Origin: Haloquadratum walsbyi J07HQW2
GTDB lineage: Archaea; Halobacteriota; Halobacteria; Halobacteriales; Haloferacaceae
Direction of reading: 5' to 3'
Assembly: GCF_000415985.1 (NCBI RefSeq)
Contig: NZ_KE356561.1
Span: 1,369,025 to 1,433,024 of the forward strand
DNA length: 64,000 nucleotides
This document shows, one piece after another, positions 37,952 to 48,804 of this stretch (positions are counted from its first letter, which is position 1; every line of letters starts with the position of its first letter). Position numbers and translations under genes: made by a program. The notes under the pieces were generated by a model that ran no database searches, had not been told where the DNA came from, and worked only from the letters and a program-made list of their open reading frames with translations.

Positions 37952-38082
37952 GTATGTGCTAATGTAACGGACTGCAAATGCATTCGGAATGAAATATCGA
38001 AAGTCAATATAATAATATCGTGACTGATTTCAACACTAACTCGAACAGAACCGACTTACATCCGTAGCTCAAGTCATTTATC

Positions 38083-40974
38083 ATGTCTCAGCGTGGGCGG
38101 ACGTTACTTCGTGAAGCCGCAGAGCGGGCACGCATCAATGAGAATAAATCATCATTCACGTTCGACCCAACGACCGTCGAGATCAACGACGCGGATGTGC
38201 TGGACCAACTTGATCCAGCTGTTCAAGAATGGTGGGTCAGTCAGTTTGGTCGATATGTTGATGAAAATGATGGATTCTTTACCCCACCACAACGAGAGGC
38301 AATTCCACTTGTCGATCAAAAAGAGAATGCACTCGTTTGTGCACCAACAGGATCCGGTAAGACACTGGCATCATTCACCGCAGTATTGAATGACCTATTT
38401 AAACGCGCTCGCAGACGTGATGAAGGACTTGAAAATCAGGTATACTGTTTGTACATTTCACCATTAAAATCGCTTGCAAACGACATTCACCGGAATTTGG
38501 CTGTGCCCTTATCAGGGATTCGCGAACGGATAATCGCGACAGGGGCGAACGATACTACTGATTTTGATTCTGATAGAACTGACCAACCAACAACCGCCGC
38601 AGCCGCAGACGGAAGCACTGATGATGAGGATGCGGGTACAAATATTAATGTCAGACATGCGATTCGGCATGGCGATACTGATTCAGCGGAACGACAACGA
38701 ATGCTTGAAGAGACACCACATATTCTTAATACAACACCAGAAACACTTGCAATCTTACTCAACGCTCCAAAATTCCGTGAGAAACTCCGCAGTATTGAAT
38801 ATGTAATCGTTGATGAGATACACAGTCTTGCTGCCAACAAACGTGGTACGCACCTATCAGTCTCACTGGAACGACTTGAAGCGCTCACGGAAACATCACC
38901 AACACGAATTGGTTGCTCAGCGACAGTTGAGCCACTTTCTACAGTTGGCGAATTTCTAGTTGGATATAATGATAATGGCACTCCACGTGAGTACGAACTT
39001 GTTGATACACGATTTGTCCGCGAATTTGACATAAGTGTTGAGTGCCCAACTGATGATTTAATTTATACACCCCGTGGTGAGGTACAAGCACGATTTTATG
39101 ATCGTCTTGAGCAACTCATCGATGATCACAAGAACACAATTGTATTCACCAATACACGGTCAGGAGCTGAGCGAGTGCTCTCGACACTTCGAAACCGCTC
39201 AGGAACATTCGATGAATCAAATTCTGGATGTCACCACGGAAGTCTCTCAAAGACACGACGACAAGAGATTGAGTCGGAGCTAAAAGCAGGAACGCTTGAT
39301 GTTGTAACAACCTCAACAAGCCTTGAACTTGGAATCGATATGCCGCATGTCGATCTTGTTGTCCAGGTTGGGTCACCAAAGTCCGTCGCTGCGTTGCTAC
39401 AGCGAGTAGGTCGTGCGGGGCATCAGCTTGGGGAAACTGTCGAGGGGCGAGTAATTGCACTTGACAGAGACGAGCTTGTTGAGTGTGCGGTAATGTTACA
39501 GAAAGCCGAATCAGGGTTTGTGGATCGGGTATTCATTCCTGAAGGTGCCCATGATGTTGCTGCTCAACATATCTATGGAATGGCAATCAACGCAATCAGA
39601 CGAGAAGCTACCTTTCAGGAGATATTGACGCGCGCATATCCCTATCGTGAATACAATAATAATGATTGGGAAGAGTTGCTTCGATATCTCACAGCAGATT
39701 ATGATGGACTTGATGAGAAGAACGTCTATCCAAAGATCTGGCGAGATACAAATGACGCCCCATCGGGTGAACATCATCATGAAGAGTTCCCCGTCGGTGC
39801 TCCCCTGATTGGTAAGCGAGGACGACTTGCAAGAGTTATTTATATGACGAATATTGGGACGATTCCTGACTCGTTTTCGTGTACGGTCCTGACCCGCGGT
39901 GAGGACAAACAGGTTGGCACACTCGATGAAGATTATCTTGACACACTCGAGAAGGGTGATGTATTCGTCCTTGGTGGTGATCGATTTGAATATCGATATC
40001 GGCGTGGGTCAAAAGTTTATGTTGACCGCACCAGTGAACGCCCAACTGTTCCTTCTTGGTTTTCCGAGCGACTTCCATTATCATATGACCTTGGTCGAGA
40101 GATTGCTGCATTCCAGGGTGAACTAATTAATCGACTAGAAGCGGATGGAGCAGCGGCAACCCGTCAATGGCTTAATACATTTCCAGTTGACACGAATAGT
40201 GCCCAAGCGATTACCCGCATATATGATCAACAACGACAGTATACTGGGGCGACGAGCGTCTCAACAGATAATCGTCTCGTTGTCGAGGAAGAACTCGATA
40301 AAGACTCCTATCGGCGGCGATTTTATATTCATTCAACGTATGGTCGCCGATTTAATGACGGGCTTTCGCGATTACTAGCATATCACTGCGCGCAACAGAC
40401 CAATGCAAATGTGAAGATCGCTGTCGCCGATAATGGGTTTACGCTCGTGATGCCGCTCAATCGCAAGGTGGATGTTGGCGCGGTACTTGAGTCAATCGAG
40501 CCATCAGAAGCACGATCGGATCTCCGATCAGCGCTCGATGGGACTGATCTTTTGAAGCGGTATTTCCGAATCAATGCAACACGGTCGTTGATGATTTTAA
40601 AACGATACAAAGGATACGAGAAATCCGCCGCGCAACAACAGGTCTCCTCAGAGATGTTATTGTCATTTGCAGAGGAGCTCGATTCATTTGCGGTGATTGA
40701 TGAAACGTATAGAGAGATTCTTGAAGATAAGCTGAATGTAGATGCAATTGAAGGCGCGCTCAGGAATATTCAAGCTAATGAGTTGATTGTCGAAACTGTC
40801 CAAGTTGATTCGCCCTCGCCGCGGGCATTTGGACTTGCGACCCTTGCAGCGAGCGATGTCGTGCTTGCAGAAGACGAAAGTGCTGTTTTACAGGATTTCC
40901 ATGCTCGCGTACAAGCAGAAATTGGAGATGAAGAAACAGCATCTGAGACGGAGACACAGACATCATCGAGCTAA
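38083..40974 (+). CDS. lhr: Lhr-type superfamily 2 DNA helicase
   Basis: A 963-residue DEAD/DEAH helicase of the Lhr family, ATP-driven DNA/RNA-DNA unwinding in repair. It has the Q-motif-like FTPPQREAIP, Walker A CAPTGSGKTLASF (about residue 90), Walker B VIVDEIHSLAANKRG, SATVEPLSTVGEF, TSTSLELGIDMPHVDLVVQ and QRVGRAGHQ. It then continues into the long winged-helix and beta-sheet C-terminal regions typical of Lhr. An acidic insertion of about 25 residues lies after motif Ia. Single gene. Confidence 0.93.
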   Translation: MSQRGRTLLREAAERARINENKSSFTFDPTTVEINDADVLDQLDPAVQEWWVSQFGRYVDENDGFFTPPQREAIPLVDQKENALVCAPTGSGKTLASFTAVLNDLFKRARRRDEGLENQVYCLYISPLKSLANDIHRNLAVPLSGIRERIIATGANDTTDFDSDRTDQPTTAAAADGSTDDEDAGTNINVRHAIRHGDTDSAERQRMLEETPHILNTTPETLAILLNAPKFREKLRSIEYVIVDEIHSLAANKRGTHLSVSLERLEALTETSPTRIGCSATVEPLSTVGEFLVGYNDNGTPREYELVDTRFVREFDISVECPTDDLIYTPRGEVQARFYDRLEQLIDDHKNTIVFTNTRSGAERVLSTLRNRSGTFDESNSGCHHGSLSKTRRQEIESELKAGTLDVVTTSTSLELGIDMPHVDLVVQVGSPKSVAALLQRVGRAGHQLGETVEGRVIALDRDELVECAVMLQKAESGFVDRVFIPEGAHDVAAQHIYGMAINAIRREATFQEILTRAYPYREYNNNDWEELLRYLTADYDGLDEKNVYPKIWRDTNDAPSGEHHHEEFPVGAPLIGKRGRLARVIYMTNIGTIPDSFSCTVLTRGEDKQVGTLDEDYLDTLEKGDVFVLGGDRFEYRYRRGSKVYVDRTSERPTVPSWFSERLPLSYDLGREIAAFQGELINRLEADGAAATRQWLNTFPVDTNSAQAITRIYDQQRQYTGATSVSTDNRLVVEEELDKDSYRRRFYIHSTYGRRFNDGLSRLLAYHCAQQTNANVKIAVADNGFTLVMPLNRKVDVGAVLESIEPSEARSDLRSALDGTDLLKRYFRINATRSLMILKRYKGYEKSAAQQQVSSEMLLSFAEELDSFAVIDETYREILEDKLNVDAIEGALRNIQANELIVETVQVDSPSPRAFGLATLAASDVVLAEDESAVLQDFHARVQAEIGDEETASETETQTSSS

Positions 40975-41102
40975 CTATCAGAATTATAAAATTAGCGCAG
41001 ATGTATGACAGAGAACGGATATTGCTTCTATTCAACATGTCAGCGCATGAGCGAAGAGAATCCATTCAGCCGAAAATTAAGTTCAGTAAGATCATAAATA
41101 AA

Positions 41103-43919
41103 TTACTGATTTGCCCATTCAAGAAGTTCTGCATAGAAAGGGTCTGATGAAAGCGCGGTTGTGTCACCGACAAGGACGAGCCCTTTTCGAGCGCGGGTAA
41201 TCGCAACATTGACTCGGCGGGTATCTTCAAAGATCGGTTCCTCAAGTGAGTTGGTCGCAACAAACGAAATAATAACTATTTCTTTTGCTGATCCTTGAAA
41301 TCGATCGACTGTATCGACTGTTACTGATGTTCGTCGACTAATCGCAGCGACCTGTGCTCGAAATGGGGCAATGATACCAATATCAGATGGGTCAACACCA
41401 GCGTTGATGTATGTTGTGACGATATCTGCGATGTGGTCAGCCTCGGCTACGTTTGTGTTTCCATCCCGCCTGCCCTCAGGATCAATAAAGGCCACTGGGT
41501 CACGAAGATATGCTGGAAGCGTGTCCTCTTCTGTTTGACTGTCGTGATGTGCGCTCAATTGCTGTTGTTGTCGATATCCATCACCACCATCTATCGTTGG
41601 ACTCATCGGTGGCTCATCAAGAAGGTCAGTTGGTTGTTGTGTGGCGACTGTCTGTGTTGCCGGTCGTAACGCACCATCATAGAATCGTTTCGATGAAAAA
41701 GCCTGAATACGCTGTGCCATGCGGTATTGGCGATCCAATAGAACTGATGAGTTAGGATGCAAATCAATGAGTCGTTGAAAAAGCGACGTTTGAAGTCTGG
41801 TATCAGCACGAACAACTGGTGGTAGCTGTTGATGATCGCCAACGAGCACAACACGGTCTGCAAGAGCAACTGCGGCGAGTGTGTTTGGTTCGGTCAGCTG
41901 TGACGCCTCATCGATGACCGCAATATCAAAGGACTGCTCACGCATGACTCGCGAGCCACACGTTGATGTCGTCGCAGCAACGACCGACGCCGACTGAATT
42001 GCTGTGGCGCACGTTTCAGGAGATCCGGTCTGATCAAGTTTGACATCCTGCATTGCATCATCAACCCCTGAATCGGTTCCAACGCGGACGATATTCTTAT
42101 CCGAGACATCAACATCTATATCACGGACGGCTGTAAGCGCATTGTCAACCGCACGGTTAGTAAAGGCTGACAACAGTACACGTTCACCGCGAGCGACAAG
42201 AACTGACAGCAGTTGTGCAATGGTATATGTCTTGCCGGTTCCTGGAGGACCGTGGATAAGTGCAAAATCCTCAGCGTTCACTGCACGTCTTACCGCGCGA
42301 TTTTGTGCGTTATTGTTCGAAATATATGTTTCATCCGCACGATCAACAAATGTTGGTTCGCGACGGTCGAAGAAGACTGCCTTCTGTGTCTTATTACCAC
42401 GAAGAATGAAGTCATCGAGTGCGGTCAACATTCGGTCAACACCAATCTCAGATGGATATACATCAAGTCGTCTGAGTGTGATCTCTTCATCTGCAGTGAC
42501 AACGACTGTTCCCTCACCATCACCATCTGCATCAAGAGTTCGTATCCGACATACCTCTGATTGTCCTGTGATTGGGTCTCCGTTGCTTCCAAGGGCAATA
42601 TCTCCACTTCGAAGCTTTGAGACAGCATCATCATCACGAGTTGCACGAAGTTTCCATCGACCGTTATCGAGCTGGGTAGTTCCCGCTGGTGTAAGGTCAA
42701 TCAACGCTCTATCATCAGCAGCTCGCTCAGCCGATGATTGCGTCCACAACTTCCGATATTCGTCATGAACGGCGCGACGTTCGCTTTCAATTGCCTGATA
42801 GAATTCCTCAAGATACTCTCGTTCGTCGGCTGGGAGTGCCTGCCCGACCTGTCCAGCTTTCGATTCCTGGTCAAGTCGACCAGCAACGACACGGCAGGTG
42901 TCTTGTTCAAAGCAGTATTCACATATCGCATCTGCTTCATGTCCGGTTGGAATAGACATATCATACTCCATCGCAGCAATCTCATTTCGCTGACGGACGA
43001 CAAATTTCAATAACCCAGGACCAATCGAGAAATCCTTCGCTGGAGAAAGATCGCCGGTCTCCTCGGTCCGGTCAACAGCTGTATTTTTTGTATAAAGAAG
43101 CGTCCCTGTGTCAACGTCGATACCACGGTTAACAAGGATGAGTGCATATGCAGCCGCCTGAATCTTATCTTGGAATCGGGGATCGCGGTTTGTATTCTTA
43201 CCAGTTTTGAGCTCAACAGGTGTCCCTCGACGGAGTGCATCAGCACGTCCTTTGATTCCAAACATTGGTGAAATGAGTGTTTGCTCTGAGCGCCACGTGT
43301 CTTCAGACGGATCAAGTGTTCCCTGATCAAGCCAGCCCTCAATTGCAGTCGCATTCTGTCTAACTTCCTCACGAACAGCATCAGCATCGCGACCGAGAAG
43401 ACCTAATTCAAGTCCAACCTCCTCAACACGGTCATCAATTGAGGAGGCAAGATCACGACCACGGAGGAGATCGCCAAAGACTTCATGTACGATTGTTCCT
43501 TTCACCACTGGATATTTCAGCGGGATTCCAGAGAGTTTATTCAGATAATACATCCGTGGACACTGTACCCATGATCGGATGTCCGTAACATCAACGATGA
43601 ATGAGGGCTCAAGGATGACATACGAATCACTTGTCGTTGAATACCGTATGTCACCATGATATTCATCGATCTCAATCTTGCTCACAAGCAACTCCATGTC
43701 GGGTTCGGCATACGTCGCCGTTTCCGCCCAGTCACCCCACAGTGTGAGCGTTCGTATTGGGGTATCTGGGAGAGATGAATCAGAAATGGTGAGTTCGTCC
43801 GTCTCATTCTCCGGAAGATCATCGACACGGAGAGTTATTTCGACAAGCGATCGCGATCCCTGGTCTGTGGTGACCTCACGTTCGTTATCAATCTCGATGA
43901 TCTGTCCGCGGAGTTGCAC
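41103..43919 (-). CDS. dna2: Dna2-like nuclease-helicase
   Basis: The 938 residues join an N-terminal OB-like segment and a Cas4/RecB-type nuclease with iron-sulfur cysteines (VQCPRMYYL and later CEYCFEQDTC), GTIVHEVFGD and VELKTGKN. A C-terminal superfamily 1 helicase follows (Walker A GPPGTGKTYTIAQL, VIDEASQLTEP, GDHQQLPPV, VAITRARKGLVLVGD). This arrangement is that of Dna2, which trims flaps and resects DNA ends. It converges on lhr, with only 128 bases between the stops. Confidence 0.92.
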   Translation of the reverse strand: MQLRGQIIEIDNEREVTTDQGSRSLVEITLRVDDLPENETDELTISDSSLPDTPIRTLTLWGDWAETATYAEPDMELLVSKIEIDEYHGDIRYSTTSDSYVILEPSFIVDVTDIRSWVQCPRMYYLNKLSGIPLKYPVVKGTIVHEVFGDLLRGRDLASSIDDRVEEVGLELGLLGRDADAVREEVRQNATAIEGWLDQGTLDPSEDTWRSEQTLISPMFGIKGRADALRRGTPVELKTGKNTNRDPRFQDKIQAAAYALILVNRGIDVDTGTLLYTKNTAVDRTEETGDLSPAKDFSIGPGLLKFVVRQRNEIAAMEYDMSIPTGHEADAICEYCFEQDTCRVVAGRLDQESKAGQVGQALPADEREYLEEFYQAIESERRAVHDEYRKLWTQSSAERAADDRALIDLTPAGTTQLDNGRWKLRATRDDDAVSKLRSGDIALGSNGDPITGQSEVCRIRTLDADGDGEGTVVVTADEEITLRRLDVYPSEIGVDRMLTALDDFILRGNKTQKAVFFDRREPTFVDRADETYISNNNAQNRAVRRAVNAEDFALIHGPPGTGKTYTIAQLLSVLVARGERVLLSAFTNRAVDNALTAVRDIDVDVSDKNIVRVGTDSGVDDAMQDVKLDQTGSPETCATAIQSASVVAATTSTCGSRVMREQSFDIAVIDEASQLTEPNTLAAVALADRVVLVGDHQQLPPVVRADTRLQTSLFQRLIDLHPNSSVLLDRQYRMAQRIQAFSSKRFYDGALRPATQTVATQQPTDLLDEPPMSPTIDGGDGYRQQQQLSAHHDSQTEEDTLPAYLRDPVAFIDPEGRRDGNTNVAEADHIADIVTTYINAGVDPSDIGIIAPFRAQVAAISRRTSVTVDTVDRFQGSAKEIVIISFVATNSLEEPIFEDTRRVNVAITRARKGLVLVGDTTALSSDPFYAELLEWANQ

Positions 43920-44053
43920 GTCGCATATCTCCGGGTGGACGAGTAAGACGCTATCGGTCGCATCATGACAGATAACTCAAAACTGACCCCAAAATATCGT
44001 CTGCCATCTCTGTAGCCGTTATACTCATTCACCCGTGGCTCCTTATATTGAAT

Positions 44054-44629
44054 ATGCACATTAGAGACTGGCAAGATATTCTGACGGATGTAACGGAAGC
44101 AGATGTCGATCCAGATGGGTGGCGAGCTGTTGCCGGGACGCGGCAGAAAGGTCTTGGTGAGGATCTCTTCTTAGGGCATCCAAATGCCGGGGTGTATGAG
44201 CTGAAAACATATGCAAAGAATCCGCGAGAACTTCGAGGCGTTGGAACTCAGGTCGCCAGACGGATCGATGATGAACTCGATCCCTTGCTTCCACAGCAAA
44301 CACAACAACAGGATAGTGAACTTGATGAGCAAGGTCGGTTCGCGGTGCAATCACCACCGACTGATGAGGAACATGCGAAGTCAATGGCAAAGCGTCTCGA
44401 AGAGACGGTTCGCGTTCATGCCGAGGCACCAACCTCATCTGATGACTTCTTCACCGACGTCATGGATGCACTTGAGAGTCCGGCATTTGGTCCAATGAAA
44501 TATGAATTCGATGGGCGACCTGAGGAACTAAATGAACTTACTGAGACGTTCGAAGATGCTGATGATCTGCTTGCGAAGGATCTTGATGACCTCGTCGAGA
44601 CTGATGAGGTAGGTCGTGGGTTCCAGTAA
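44054..44629 (+). CDS. conserved haloarchaeal acidic protein, unknown function
   Basis: From ATG 44054 (MHIRDWQDIL) the protein has 191 residues. It shows DGWRAVAGTRQKGLGEDLFLGHPNAGVYELKTYAKNP in pieces resembling a small alpha/beta domain, then acidic linkers and two helical blocks (EHAKSMAKRLEETV, DDFFTDVMDALESPAFGPM). No named family is recognised. It diverges from dna2; TTATATTG just before the ATG is too close to act as its TATA box. Confidence 0.7.
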   Translation: MHIRDWQDILTDVTEADVDPDGWRAVAGTRQKGLGEDLFLGHPNAGVYELKTYAKNPRELRGVGTQVARRIDDELDPLLPQQTQQQDSELDEQGRFAVQSPPTDEEHAKSMAKRLEETVRVHAEAPTSSDDFFTDVMDALESPAFGPMKYEFDGRPEELNELTETFEDADDLLAKDLDDLVETDEVGRGFQ

Positions 44630-44758
44630 TTATACAGACACCATCGCGGATCACATTATTTTTTGATATAATGGCAAATAACAGGTAGCAGAGATAATTC
44701 GTCGTAATCACCAGTGTCATACTATTTGAAGTATGATGCAATGTATGGTAGCAGTGTA

Positions 44759-45004
44759 ATGGTCGGACCAAGCATGACCGATGACGAGCGGACAATCGCC
44801 GGTCGGAATCTAAAGATTGGATTTATCGCGCTTGTCAGTGCATCCGGGGGACTCACTGCATTACAAGCTGGCGGTGGAATCGGTATCATCGCCGCTGGCT
44901 TTGTTGGCGGATTGGCGCTTGGGAGCGTATTATTATGGTTTTTAGTACAATGGTGGCAGTCTCTGTTTTCGAAAACGGAGCGTCGAGAGACACGGCGGTC
45001 CTAG
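44759..45004 (+). CDS. small two-TM membrane protein
   Basis: From ATG 44759 (MVGPSMTDDER) 81 residues with two membrane segments (about 20-40, IGFIALVSASGGLTAL, and 45-67, rich in Gly/Ala/Ile) and a basic C-terminal tail (KTERRETRRS), which should lie in the cytoplasm. ATG 44774 is an alternative start. A GTG at 44714 would add a non-acidic leader and is less likely. Function unknown. It converges on the HExxH protein gene. Confidence 0.65.
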   Translation: MVGPSMTDDERTIAGRNLKIGFIALVSASGGLTALQAGGGIGIIAAGFVGGLALGSVLLWFLVQWWQSLFSKTERRETRRS

Positions 45005-45044
45005 CGGTTGAGAGACGCTACCCCTCCCTTCTATTCACGCATTC

Positions 45045-46082
45045 TCAGGGATTGACACGCCGGATCCATTGTTGTGGATTGTCAAGTTCAGACTCATCTG
45101 GTAGGTGGCGTGGGTCATCCCAGACAGTTGCCGCAGCCTTGACCCCACGCCGGTCAGCAATCGTCTCAAAGAATTGGGCTCCACGTTCATACTGTCGTTC
45201 CTTCATACCAAGTCCAAGTAATCGTCGGAATAAACGAGCGATTGGTCCGCCACCACCTCGGCGAGCATCAAGTTTAGCACGAAGATCCGCATATGCCTCA
45301 TCGAAAGCCCGGTCCATCAATAGCTCTGCGTATCCCTCAACGGCAGTCATGACAACATCGACATCACTGAATGCAGATCGATCGAGTCGTCCGCCTGTGA
45401 GGGCTTCAAGACCAGATTCAATCCGGTCTTCTAGATGTGTTTGAAGCCACGGGGCAGCACCGAATTCAGCTGCATGTGCTACCTCATGAAATGCAATCCA
45501 CCGGCGAAAGCGGGGATACTCAACATCTAATTCTGCGGCAACAGCAACAATATTCGGATGGACAAAATATAATTCGTGGGCATTTTTATCTGTTGTTTGG
45601 CTGTCACTTGTCTCAACGCTATGGGTGTCATGATTCGCTGCGTTCGAGAGAAGCTGTGGATCATACTGTCCAAGAACGTTTCCCGAGAGGAATGCTAATG
45701 CAGCCGCCATTGAACCGGTGTTGACCATTCGAGTTGCATACCCAGAGGGACCATTCAGCGCATCATTATCATCAATCAATGTCGCGATATCAACTGGATC
45801 AAGCATCCGTTCAAAGGTGTTAATATTTGCATCAATCCAGTGATGGCGATTTTGCACCTCGATCGTCTGTGGGATATCAAACTCAAGCCCACCAACAGTT
45901 TGTAGTTGAGATCGAGCGTCGCGAACATCGTTTGCGTATGCACGACGCTCCGAAGCATCAAGTGTGAGTATCCCCTTATTACGTGCTTGTTTTGCCGCTT
46001 CTGCAGTTGCACGCCAATCAATCCATTCCGTCTCGCCGCCACGAGCGTTAGCAACAGCGCGAGCGCTCTGATATAGACTCAT
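45045..46082 (-). CDS. zincin-like metalloprotease (DUF2342 / F420-associated type)
   Basis: From ATG 46082 (MSLYQSARAV) 345 residues with the zinc motif FHEVAHAAEFGAAPW (HExxH) near the middle and the long helical regions typical of the DUF2342 / coenzyme F420 biosynthesis-associated family. The exact role of this family is not established; membership is by motif and length. The frame stays open 20 codons upstream but that part is unlike the family. No F420 genes are adjacent. Confidence 0.78.
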   Translation of the reverse strand: MSLYQSARAVANARGGETEWIDWRATAEAAKQARNKGILTLDASERRAYANDVRDARSQLQTVGGLEFDIPQTIEVQNRHHWIDANINTFERMLDPVDIATLIDDNDALNGPSGYATRMVNTGSMAAALAFLSGNVLGQYDPQLLSNAANHDTHSVETSDSQTTDKNAHELYFVHPNIVAVAAELDVEYPRFRRWIAFHEVAHAAEFGAAPWLQTHLEDRIESGLEALTGGRLDRSAFSDVDVVMTAVEGYAELLMDRAFDEAYADLRAKLDARRGGGGPIARLFRRLLGLGMKERQYERGAQFFETIADRRGVKAAATVWDDPRHLPDESELDNPQQWIRRVNP

Positions 46083-46142
46083 ACTATAATATAACTCGGA
46101 AGGCTCAAAACGTTTATTGGCGAATAGGTTGGCTGTAATCAA

Positions 46143-46556
46143 ATTAATAGCTGTTTATTATACTGCAATACAGAAACTCCTCATCTGATACTAATTCGGA
46201 AAGCACAGGCCCACCTGTCGCTCTGTTGACGATAGCACCCTTAGGCTTCAACGTCCCGTACTACTTTCGACCACCGAAACAGCGCACATCTATATACTCA
46301 CGAATATCAAAAGTTTCCATAACATATTAATATCGATTATTTGTCTTGGCTCTGATTTGAACTCAGTAATCAAGCCTGGAGTGAGCTGATAATTGTATCC
46401 TGAGAGATGAATCTGAACGTATGGGTAGTATCAGTGTCGCTGTACAGTGTATCTAAAGATAGTTATGCTGTGTAGATTCACTTTTATATACGCACAGCTC
46501 GGACGTAGTAGGTTGAAATAAACAGAGTCGTTGTATCGATTATACTGTTTTTTAGT
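46143..46556. other. intergenic downstream of rps2, with an interrupted small frame
   Basis: Contains the minus-strand frame 46320 to 46144, protein-like on both sides of a single in-frame TAG (see its own entry and finding). The remainder is AT-rich. No tRNA was recognised. Confidence 0.4.
46144..46320 (-). pseudogene. small frame interrupted by an in-frame TAG
   Basis: From ATG 46320 the frame reads METFDIREYIDVRCFGGRK, a TAG at 46261-46263, then YGTLKPKGAIVNRATGGPV, LSELVSDEEF and a TAA at 46144-46146. Composition on both sides looks like a real protein. No family is recognised. It could be a decayed small gene or the tail of a lost one; chance cannot be excluded. Confidence 0.3.
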
Positions 46557-47402
46557 TCAGATCTCAGCCTCGAATTCGTCGAGTGCGTACAGTGAATCAG
46601 CCCCACGACGGTCAAGTGTCTCATTAGCGAGAAGCCAGTAGACAACAGAGAGTGCGCGTCGACCCTTATTATTCGTTGGAACAACGAGATCAACATTGCT
46701 CGTTTGATTATTTGAATCACACATTGCAATGACCGGGATACCAACAGTGATTGCTTCCTTTACTGCTTGTGCATCGCCGATTGGGTCAGTGACAACCAGA
46801 ACATCAGGTTCGATATATCCTTCATAGTCAGGATTCGTAAGTGTTCCAGGAATAAATCGCCCGGTGCGTGCACGTGCGCCGACAGCGTCTGCAAACTTCT
46901 CTGCAGGGAAACGTCCATACTGTCGCGAGCTTGTAACCAGCATCTGATCGGGATTATAATTCGCGAGGAAATTCGCAGCCGTTCGGATTCGTGAATCTGT
47001 CTGGCTGACATCCAGCACGTAAAGCCCATCATCACGGACACGATGGATGAACCGTTCCATATCGTTTGTTTTCTGCTGAGTTCCAATATGAACACCAGCA
47101 GAAAGATAATCCTCAACGGGGATGAGAAGGTCTGCCTCTTCATCCGGCATCACGTCCTCATCAAATGTTGGTCCCTCGAGTTCATCATCAGGTTCGGCAT
47201 CAGCACCTGTTTCGCCCGCCTGGGTGGCTGTGTCTCCCCCTTCCGCAGTAGCGTTGTTCGCGGTTGGGGTACTCTCGGTCGATTCATCGGTCTCAATATC
47301 AGCGTCGGCCTCGGTCGTTGTGTCAACGTCAACAGGGGACTCGTTGACCACTGCCTCGTCGTCATCAACAACTTCGACCACTTCGTTATCGTTTTCTGTC
47401 AT
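46557..47402 (-). CDS. rps2: 30S ribosomal protein S2 with acidic N-terminal extension
   Basis: The S2 core begins near residue 92 ([20 protein letters not shown]) and continues with [44 protein letters not shown] and PDVLVVTDP to a normal C-terminus. About 90 Asp/Glu/Thr-rich residues precede it, longer than the short acidic extension usual in haloarchaea. The ATG overlaps the eno stop by 4 bases; rpoN-rpoK-eno-rps2 is a conserved archaeal order. Confidence 0.96.
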   Translation of the reverse strand: MTENDNEVVEVVDDDEAVVNESPVDVDTTTEADADIETDESTESTPTANNATAEGGDTATQAGETGADAEPDDELEGPTFDEDVMPDEEADLLIPVEDYLSAGVHIGTQQKTNDMERFIHRVRDDGLYVLDVSQTDSRIRTAANFLANYNPDQMLVTSSRQYGRFPAEKFADAVGARARTGRFIPGTLTNPDYEGYIEPDVLVVTDPIGDAQAVKEAITVGIPVIAMCDSNNQTSNVDLVVPTNNKGRRALSVVYWLLANETLDRRGADSLYALDEFEAEI

Positions 47403-48604
47403 ACTGCGTCCTCCGCAATGCGGATAAGTTCGTTTAGTTTCGCGGTTCGCTCACCTTGGACCGTGCCAGTCTTAATAAATCCAGCATCAGTCGCAACAGC
47501 GAGGTGTGCAATTGTTACATCCTCAGTTTCACCTGAGCGGTGTGAAACAACTGTCTCATATCCATGTTCGCCAGCTAATTCAATCGCATCAAACGCATCG
47601 GTAAGGGTGCCGATTTGATTTGGCTTGATCAAAATTGAGTTCGCAGCATCAGTATCAATACCGGTCTGTAGTCGCTCAACACTCGTCACAAACAGGTCGT
47701 CTCCACAGATTAACGTTTGATCACCGACGCGATCAGTGAGGGTAGCGAATCCCTCATAATCATTCTCATCGAGTGGATCCTCAACGTAGACAAGATCATA
47801 TTCTGTAATCATTTCAGCGACGTATTCGACCTGCTCTGTGGTTGATTTGACCTCATCACCGTAGACATACCCACCTGCATCAGCGTCATACAGTTCTGCA
47901 GCAGCCATGTCAAGTCCAAATCTGATCTCAAAGCCAAGATCGTCTTCAACATCAGCAACCGCTTTGTCAACGAGGCTAAATGCTTCAGCATCACTGATAG
48001 GTGGCGCCCATGCACCCTCATCGCCTTTCGCAGCGGGCACACCACGTTCGTCAAGAATCTCAGAGACACGTGCATGGACAGCAGCATTCGCAAAGACAGC
48101 CTCTGCGATATTTGGTGCCCCAATTGGTGCTGATAGGAATTCTTGAATGTGTGTTGCTTCTTTAGCATGCTCGCCACCACCAACGACGTTCCCAAGTGGG
48201 GTGGGGAGTGATTCCCCGCGGAATGTTCCGCCGAGATGTTGATATACAGGAGCGCCAAGAACATCTGATCCAGCTTTTGCAGCAGCCATCGAGATTGCAA
48301 CAGCACTGTTCGCGCCAATCTCAGAGAAGTTGCCAGTTCCATCTGCCGCATGTAGTGCAGCATCTACTTCGCGTTGATTTCCAGCGTGCACTGTGTCGAT
48401 AAGCCGAGGAATAGCGCGTTCACGAGCGTTTGCGATTGCCTCAGCGGGATCAAGCTCGATTGCTTCGTACTCACCAGTACTTGCCCCACTTGGCGCTGCC
48501 GCTCGTCCAAACCCGCCGGACTGTGTCAAGACATCGGCTTCAACAGTCGGATTTCCTCGTGAGTCGAGAATACGACGTAGTGAGATATTTGTTATCTGTG
48601 TCAT
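47399..48604 (-). CDS. eno: enolase
   Basis: Interconverts 2-phosphoglycerate and phosphoenolpyruvate. The 401 residues have [39 protein letters not shown], the magnesium ligands in [15 protein letters not shown] and [10 protein letters not shown], and the C-terminal [18 protein letters not shown]. Length is somewhat short of 420-430, as in other haloarchaea. It begins 2 bases after the rpoK stop and overlaps rps2. Confidence 0.97.
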   Translation of the reverse strand: MTQITNISLRRILDSRGNPTVEADVLTQSGGFGRAAAPSGASTGEYEAIELDPAEAIANARERAIPRLIDTVHAGNQREVDAALHAADGTGNFSEIGANSAVAISMAAAKAGSDVLGAPVYQHLGGTFRGESLPTPLGNVVGGGEHAKEATHIQEFLSAPIGAPNIAEAVFANAAVHARVSEILDERGVPAAKGDEGAWAPPISDAEAFSLVDKAVADVEDDLGFEIRFGLDMAAAELYDADAGGYVYGDEVKSTTEQVEYVAEMITEYDLVYVEDPLDENDYEGFATLTDRVGDQTLICGDDLFVTSVERLQTGIDTDAANSILIKPNQIGTLTDAFDAIELAGEHGYETVVSHRSGETEDVTIAHLAVATDAGFIKTGTVQGERTAKLNELIRIAEDAV

Positions 48605-48606
48605 CG

Positions 48607-48804
48607 CTAATTGTCCTCCTGTTTGACAGTGAACGGAAGAATACCCGCATCATATTCCTCAGCAGCAACAAGGATCGGTTCGGATTGTTCAGTGTCGACT
48701 AGCACAGGGGCGCCGTAAGAAATCTGAAGCGCACGTGCGCCAAGAATACGAGCTTTCTCATACCGATTATACGGTGGCTGTGTGTGGGTTTGTGAATGAC
48801 TCAT
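48607..48804 (-). CDS. rpoK: RNA polymerase subunit K (Rpb6-like)
   Basis: Small core subunit that helps assembly of the RpoA' clamp. The 65 residues show the signature [25 protein letters not shown] in two pieces and the IPF-like LPFTV end. It is 2 bases before eno. About 420 non-coding bases separate it from rpoN, more than in the compact archaeal operons I know. Confidence 0.95.
   Translation of the reverse strand: MSHSQTHTQPPYNRYEKARILGARALQISYGAPVLVDTEQSEPILVAAEEYDAGILPFTVKQEDN

Noticed and set aside
42040..42768. Long plus-strand frame opposite dna2
   Set aside because: Ser/Arg-rich mirror of the helicase coding sequence, basic rather than acidic, with no family motif.
46261..46263. 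In-frame TAG as pyrrolysine codon
   Set aside because: No pyrrolysine genes are expected in haloarchaea, and nothing in the window supports recoding. Decay or chance is simpler.
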